64,000 nt of DNA, taken from Microthrixaceae bacterium. GTDB lineage: Bacteria > Actinomycetota > Acidimicrobiia > Acidimicrobiales > Acidimicrobilacustridaceae. Positions 60,260 through 64,000 of the stretch are shown here, one piece after another. The position numbers and the translations under genes are program-made. The stretch is taken from contig CANFHM010000001.1 in NCBI GenBank assembly GCA_947446975.1, positions 1-64,000 of the forward strand. Direction: 5' to 3'. Below the pieces are notes generated by a model. It did not search any database. It saw nothing but the letters and a program-made list of their open reading frames with translations, and was not told the DNA's origin. Numbering within the stretch: position 1 is the first letter of the stretch; each line of letters opens with the position of its first letter.

Positions 60260-60349
60260 GTGAGGGCGTCGTCGAGATGGCTGGTCCACGACGCTTCGGC
60301 GGGGCGAGAGCGGGCCGGATGGCCCATTCCGGGTGTCACATCGGGGGCG

Positions 60350-60355
60350 TAGTGT
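60350..60355 (+). promoter_or_regulatory. -10 element for leaderless DUF222/HNH transcript
   Basis: TAGTGT, seven bases, then ATG at 60363. Confidence 0.5.
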
Positions 60356-60362
60356 CGAACAG

Positions 60363-61772
60363 ATGTTCGATGAGCGAGCCGATCCCGGATCCACCTCCAC
60401 GAGCCCGGCGGATCACGCGTGGTCCGGTTCGTTCGATGAGGCGTTCGCGATGCTCACCGGGGCCATCGACGCCCTCGGGCGCTGCGGGGTGCCGGCGGCG
60501 GCCGACACCCTCATCGCCGTGCGAGCACAGCAGGACCGTCTCGCGGCCATGCTCGCCGAGTCCGAGGTGCGCTTCGACACCGCCGCGCTGTGGCGCGACG
60601 ACGGTGCCGGTTCGATGCGCGGGTGGCTGGCCGACCGCGGCCGACTCGGGCGTCGGGCAGGAGCCGACGTCGCCCGCCGCATCGAGCGACTCGAGCACTG
60701 GCCCGAGATCTCCCGGGCATGGCTCACCGGGCAGCTCAGCGGCGCCCAGGTCGAGCTCATCGTCGCGGCGATACCCCGCCGGTTCCGCTCGTTGTTCGCC
60801 GACCATGCCGCTTCGATGGTCGAGCACCTCGCCCCGCTCGACATGGCCGACACCGAGACCGCACTGCGCCACTGGGTGCGCTGTGCCCAGAACCCCGACG
60901 GCCCCGACCAGTTCCATGAGCGTCCGTCAGGGCTCCATCTCGACCGCACCTTCGATGACCTCTTCGTCCTCACCGCCCATGTCGGAGCTGCCGACGCCGC
61001 CATCATCCACGCCGCCCTCCGGGATTTCGCCGTCCCCGAGCTCACCGACACCGACGGCACTCCGATCGGCGATCCGCGCACGCTCGCCCAGCGCCACGCC
61101 GATGCGCTCGTCGCCGCCTGCCGGTTCGCCGTGACCCACCGCGAGAGCGTCACCGACAACCGTCGGCTGCTCCCGCACGTGTCGCTCACCATCGACATCG
61201 ACGCACTCCGTGCTTCGGCCCTCCGAGGTGCCGGCATCCGCACCCGCACCGAACTCGACAGGTGCGCGATCGACCACGCCTGGTCAGCCGTCGAGCACGC
61301 CTGGTTCGCCGACGCGCTCGAGCAGCGCATCTCCGGCTCCGCCGTCACCCACGAGGGCACCGAGCTCGACGCCACTGCGGTCGCGCTGCTCACCTGCGAC
61401 TCCGTCCTGCAGCGGGTCATGACCTCCGGGAACAGGATCCTGCAGCTCGGCAGGGAGACACGAACAGCGTCGCTCCCCCAACGACGGGCGATCATCGCCC
61501 GCGATCATCACTGCCGGGCACCCGGCTGCCGGACACAGCCCGCACACTGCGACGTCCACCATGTGGATCACTGGATCAACGGCGGACGGACCGACGTCGA
61601 CCGCATGGTCCTGCTCTGCGGGACCCACCATCGGCTGTTCCACCGGCCCGGCTATCGGATGGAGCTCGACGAGGATGCCACCCTCACCATCCACGCCCCC
61701 ACCGGCTGGACACGCTCCACCACTCCCCCGCGCTCACGCTCCGAGCATCTGCACCCACCCCTGCGCCGATGA
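60363..61772 (+). CDS. DUF222 (13E12 repeat) protein with C-terminal HNH endonuclease domain
   Basis: 469 residues. The first 330 residues are the helical DUF222 domain of the mycobacterial 13E12 family. The C-terminus has DHHCRAPGCRTQPAHCDVHH, the H-N-H metal site continuing through WINGG and LCGTHHRLFH; the catalytic HH pair, Asn and final His are all present. These proteins are multicopy in many actinobacteria; their role (DNA repair, mobile element or defence) is not established. No partner gene or end repeats are seen here. Leaderless start. Confidence 0.88.
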   Translation: MFDERADPGSTSTSPADHAWSGSFDEAFAMLTGAIDALGRCGVPAAADTLIAVRAQQDRLAAMLAESEVRFDTAALWRDDGAGSMRGWLADRGRLGRRAGADVARRIERLEHWPEISRAWLTGQLSGAQVELIVAAIPRRFRSLFADHAASMVEHLAPLDMADTETALRHWVRCAQNPDGPDQFHERPSGLHLDRTFDDLFVLTAHVGAADAAIIHAALRDFAVPELTDTDGTPIGDPRTLAQRHADALVAACRFAVTHRESVTDNRRLLPHVSLTIDIDALRASALRGAGIRTRTELDRCAIDHAWSAVEHAWFADALEQRISGSAVTHEGTELDATAVALLTCDSVLQRVMTSGNRILQLGRETRTASLPQRRAIIARDHHCRAPGCRTQPAHCDVHHVDHWINGGRTDVDRMVLLCGTHHRLFHRPGYRMELDEDATLTIHAPTGWTRSTTPPRSRSEHLHPPLRR

Positions 61773-61834
61773 CCCCGCGACGACCGACGGCATCTTTATG
61801 GAGATCTTCGGCCCGATGTGGTCTTCTTCCACCC

Positions 61835-62965
61835 ATGTCCACGGAATCCCCCTTCCCCACCGCACCCGGCCCGACCACCGAGGCTGTCCCGACACAGCCC
61901 GTTGAAGCAGCCCAGCCTCTTGAAACAGCCCAGCGTCTCGAGGCAGCCCAGCGTCTCGAGGCAGCACAGAGCATCGACGCGGCGCAGACCCTCGAAGCAG
62001 CGCTGTTCGAGATGAAGAAGGTCATCGTCGGGCAGGACCGTGCGATCGAGCGCCTGTTCGTGGGTCTGCTCGCCCGCGGCCATGTGCTGCTCGAGGGTGT
62101 GCCCGGCCTGGCCAAGACCCTCGCGGTCGAGACCCTCTCGCGGGTCATCGGCGGCACGTTCAACCGCCTCCAGTTCACCCCCGATCTCCTGCCCGCCGAT
62201 CTCGTGGGCACCCGGATCTTCCGTTCCTCCAGCGAGACCTTCGACATCGAGTGGGGCCCGGTGTTCGCCAACATCGTGCTCGCCGACGAGATCAACCGCG
62301 CCCCGGCGAAGGTGCAGTCGGCCCTGCTCGAGGTCATGGCTGAGCACCAGGTGTCGATCGCCGGCACCACCCGCAGCGTCCCCGAGCCGTTCCTCGTGCT
62401 GGCCACGCAGAACCCGATCGAGAGCGAGGGTGTCTACCCGCTGCCCGAGGCCCAACGCGACCGCTTCCTGATGAAGGTCGTCGTCGGGTATCCCACCGCC
62501 GCCGAGGAGGCCCAGATCGTCTCGCGGATGGGAGTGCGCCCACCCCGGGCCGAGCAGGTGCTGTCGCTCGAGGATCTCGTGTCGCTGCAGGAGGCCGCCG
62601 ACGCCGTGCACGTCGCACCGGCCGTGGCCGACTACGCCGTGCGTCTGGTGCTCGCCACCCGCGAACCGGCCGCCAACGGCCTGCCCGAACTCGCCGAACT
62701 CATCCAGTGGGGCGCCAGCCCCCGGGCCACGCTCGGGCTCGTCGCCGCTGGTCGGGCCCTCGCCCTCATGCGGGGCCGCACCTACGTCCTGCCCCAGGAC
62801 ATCTTCGATGTCGCACCCGATGTGCTGCGCCACCGGGTCGTGCCCTCCTACGAGGCGCTGGCCCAGGGTCTGGCGGTGGAGCAGCTCCTCGCCCGCCTCC
62901 TCTCCACGATCCATGCACCGGTCGTGGCGCCCTCCCAGGATCCGACCGCAGTCCTGTCCCGGTGA
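61835..62965 (+). CDS. MoxR-family AAA+ ATPase
   Basis: 376 residues. The first 55 residues are a Glu/Ala/Gln-rich helix with six-residue QRLEAA repeats, absent from typical MoxR proteins. The AAA core follows: Walker A GVPGLAKT, Walker B IVLADEINRAPAK, sensor 1 LATQNPIESEG, the Arg finger in EAQRDRFLMKV, and sensor 2 near GASPRATLGL. MoxR ATPases act as chaperones that load cofactors or assemble complexes with VWA proteins. DUF58 and BatA-like genes follow in one operon. Confidence 0.92.
   Translation: MSTESPFPTAPGPTTEAVPTQPVEAAQPLETAQRLEAAQRLEAAQSIDAAQTLEAALFEMKKVIVGQDRAIERLFVGLLARGHVLLEGVPGLAKTLAVETLSRVIGGTFNRLQFTPDLLPADLVGTRIFRSSSETFDIEWGPVFANIVLADEINRAPAKVQSALLEVMAEHQVSIAGTTRSVPEPFLVLATQNPIESEGVYPLPEAQRDRFLMKVVVGYPTAAEEAQIVSRMGVRPPRAEQVLSLEDLVSLQEAADAVHVAPAVADYAVRLVLATREPAANGLPELAELIQWGASPRATLGLVAAGRALALMRGRTYVLPQDIFDVAPDVLRHRVVPSYEALAQGLAVEQLLARLLSTIHAPVVAPSQDPTAVLSR
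61926..61961. repeat. Two exact 18-base tandem repeats in the MoxR N-terminus
   Basis: CAGCCCAGCGTCTCGAGG occurs twice head to tail, with diverged copies on both sides. The period is six codons and extends a predicted coiled-coil helix. Recent slippage expansion is likely. Confidence 0.8.
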
Positions 62966-63960
62966 GCCAGCGGACCCCCACCGCCCCACGCATCACCGGC
63001 ACGCCCGCGGCCGAGGTGCTGCGGCGTCTCGAGCTCAGCGTCACCCGCCGGCTGGACGGTCTGCTCCAGGGCGATCACCGGGGCCTCACCCCCGGTCACG
63101 GCACCGAGCCGGGCGATATCCGGGCCTATCAACCGGGCGACGACGTGCGCCGCATCGACTGGAACGTCACCGCACGGCTCCGCGAGCCCCATGTCCGCGA
63201 CACCATCGCCGATCGGGAGCTCGAGACCTGGATGCTCGTCGACACCTCCTCCACGATGGCCTTCGGCACCGCGCGGTGCGAGAAGCGCGATCTCGCCCTG
63301 GCCGCCGTGGCCGCCACCGGCTTCCTCACCAGCCGCACCGGCAACCGCGTCGGCGCCATGACCATCGGCTCGGCCGGTGCCTCGACACCCATCCCCGCCC
63401 GCTCGGGTCGGGTGCAGCTGCAGGCACTCACCCGCCAGGTGCTCACCGCACTGCACCACCCGGCCGAGGGACGAGCCGATCTCGCGCTCGGCCTGCGCCG
63501 CATCGCCGCCACGGCGACGCGTCGCGGTCTCGTCGTCGTGATCTCCGATTTCCTCGGTCCCGACGACTGGAGCCATGCGCTGCGCTCGCTGGCCCTGCGC
63601 CATGACGTGCTGTGTGTGGAGGTCCTCGACCCTCTCGAGATCGCGCTCCCCGATGTCGGCATGCTCACGGTCCGTGATGTCGCAACCGGCGGCGAGCTCG
63701 ACATCCCCACCGGCAACGCGCAGCTGCGTCAGCAGTACGCCGACGCCGCCGCCGCCCAGCGCGCCACGATCGCCGCCAGCATCCGCCGGGCCGGCGCCGA
63801 CCATCTCCAGCTGCGCACCGATCGCGACTGGCTGCTCGACCTCGCCGCATTCGTCTCCGGTCGACGCGACCGCATCGACGCCCAGTCCCGTGCCGCCGCG
63901 CACCGCTCCGGCGATGCCGGCCCCACCGGCACCGCCCCCTCAGCAGGAGTCCCCCGATGA
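62962..63960 (+). CDS. DUF58 protein (VWA-like)
   Basis: 332 residues. Contains the DUF58 signature YQPGDDVRRIDWNVTARL and a VWA-like metal site with MLVDTSSTMAFG (DxSxS-like) near residue 94 and VVVISDFLGPDDW near 193. DUF58 proteins work with MoxR ATPases and BatA-type membrane proteins in envelope stress or complex assembly. GTG start overlaps the moxR stop by four bases. No TM helix. Confidence 0.92.
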   Translation: MSQRTPTAPRITGTPAAEVLRRLELSVTRRLDGLLQGDHRGLTPGHGTEPGDIRAYQPGDDVRRIDWNVTARLREPHVRDTIADRELETWMLVDTSSTMAFGTARCEKRDLALAAVAATGFLTSRTGNRVGAMTIGSAGASTPIPARSGRVQLQALTRQVLTALHHPAEGRADLALGLRRIAATATRRGLVVVISDFLGPDDWSHALRSLALRHDVLCVEVLDPLEIALPDVGMLTVRDVATGGELDIPTGNAQLRQQYADAAAAQRATIAASIRRAGADHLQLRTDRDWLLDLAAFVSGRRDRIDAQSRAAAHRSGDAGPTGTAPSAGVPR

Positions 63961-64000
63961 ACGGTCTCACCTTCCTGTCGCCATGGCGTCTGCTCGCGCT
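63957..64000 (+). CDS. BatA-like membrane protein (5' fragment, cut by window edge)
   Basis: Only 14 codons are visible, MNGLTFLSPWRLLA, matching the N-terminal hydrophobic start of BatA/aerotolerance regulator proteins with a first TM helix containing F-x-x-P-W-x-L. The ATG overlaps the DUF58 stop (ATGA). It would be the VWA membrane partner of the MoxR-DUF58 operon, which is inference from the operon order. Confidence 0.65.
   Translation, partial: MNGLTFLSPWRLLA

Noticed and set aside
60363-61772. DUF222/HNH gene as part of a mobile element or homing endonuclease
   Set aside because: No terminal repeats, target duplication, transposase or host-gene interruption is visible. The family is common as a plain chromosomal gene in actinobacteria.

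Overview
The window is a G+C-rich bacterial chromosome segment of Actinomycetota type, most likely from the class Acidimicrobiia or a close relative. This rests on gene content read by eye, not on a database search. Supporting genes are MurT/GatD lipid II amidation, a mycoredoxin next to an Rv2466c-like thioredoxin-fold protein, DUF3097, DUF2469, an mprAB-pepD-like block, and the rpsP-KH-rimM-trmD-rplS order. Genes are packed tightly, with many 1-4 nt overlaps (ATGA, GTGA, TGATG). No tRNA, rRNA, CRISPR array, insertion sequence or prophage gene was seen. No gene-free stretch exceeds 300 bases. The longest, 32683-32972, holds a cobalamin riboswitch.

Layout. 1-2587: thiolase plus double-DUF35 pair, and an NfuA-like Fe-S carrier. 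2664-9801: GT-C mannosyltransferase, ABC-F ATPase, an ABC permease/ATPase pair, DUF3097, a crotonase. 9832-14593: four-gene flavin/heme operon (secreted low-complexity proteins, ApbE, ferric-reductase-like heme protein) divergent from a two-component system. 14652-18126: universal stress protein, tyrosine phosphatase, orphan ParA with a tail-anchored partner, BCP peroxiredoxin. 18153-25100: QueC, carboxylesterase, ABC1 kinase, bioA-bioF-bioD. 25239-32928: CarH-type B12 photoreceptor regulator with an SDR, convergent with a riboswitch-controlled ECF transporter operon. 32973-38142: DUF2236 protein, atypical SDR, LMW phosphatase, murT-gatD, peroxiredoxin. 38166-45219: flavin/Fe-S oxidoreductase, SHOCT membrane protein, carboxyltransferase, sulfotransferase, amidase. 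45229-50163: GT-C protein, SnoaL-like protein, zinc dehydrogenase, thiol-redox pair, TetR regulator. 50164-55967: yraN, DUF2469, rplS, trmD, rimM, KH protein, rpsP, ffh, ftsY. 56104-60247: HtrA protease with its two-component system and a small membrane protein. 60363-64000: DUF222/HNH protein and a MoxR-DUF58-BatA operon cut by the window edge.

The most connected story is B12. A cobalamin riboswitch precedes an ECF importer operon, and the importer faces a regulator carrying the residues that bind adenosylcobalamin in the CarH light sensor. Import of the cofactor and its use as a light sensor may therefore be neighbours. A second theme is initiation. About seventeen genes carry a TANNNT -10 hexamer 6-10 nt before the start codon, as expected for leaderless mRNAs. 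A smaller set has Shine-Dalgarno motifs and longer leaders. This pattern was used to choose several starts.
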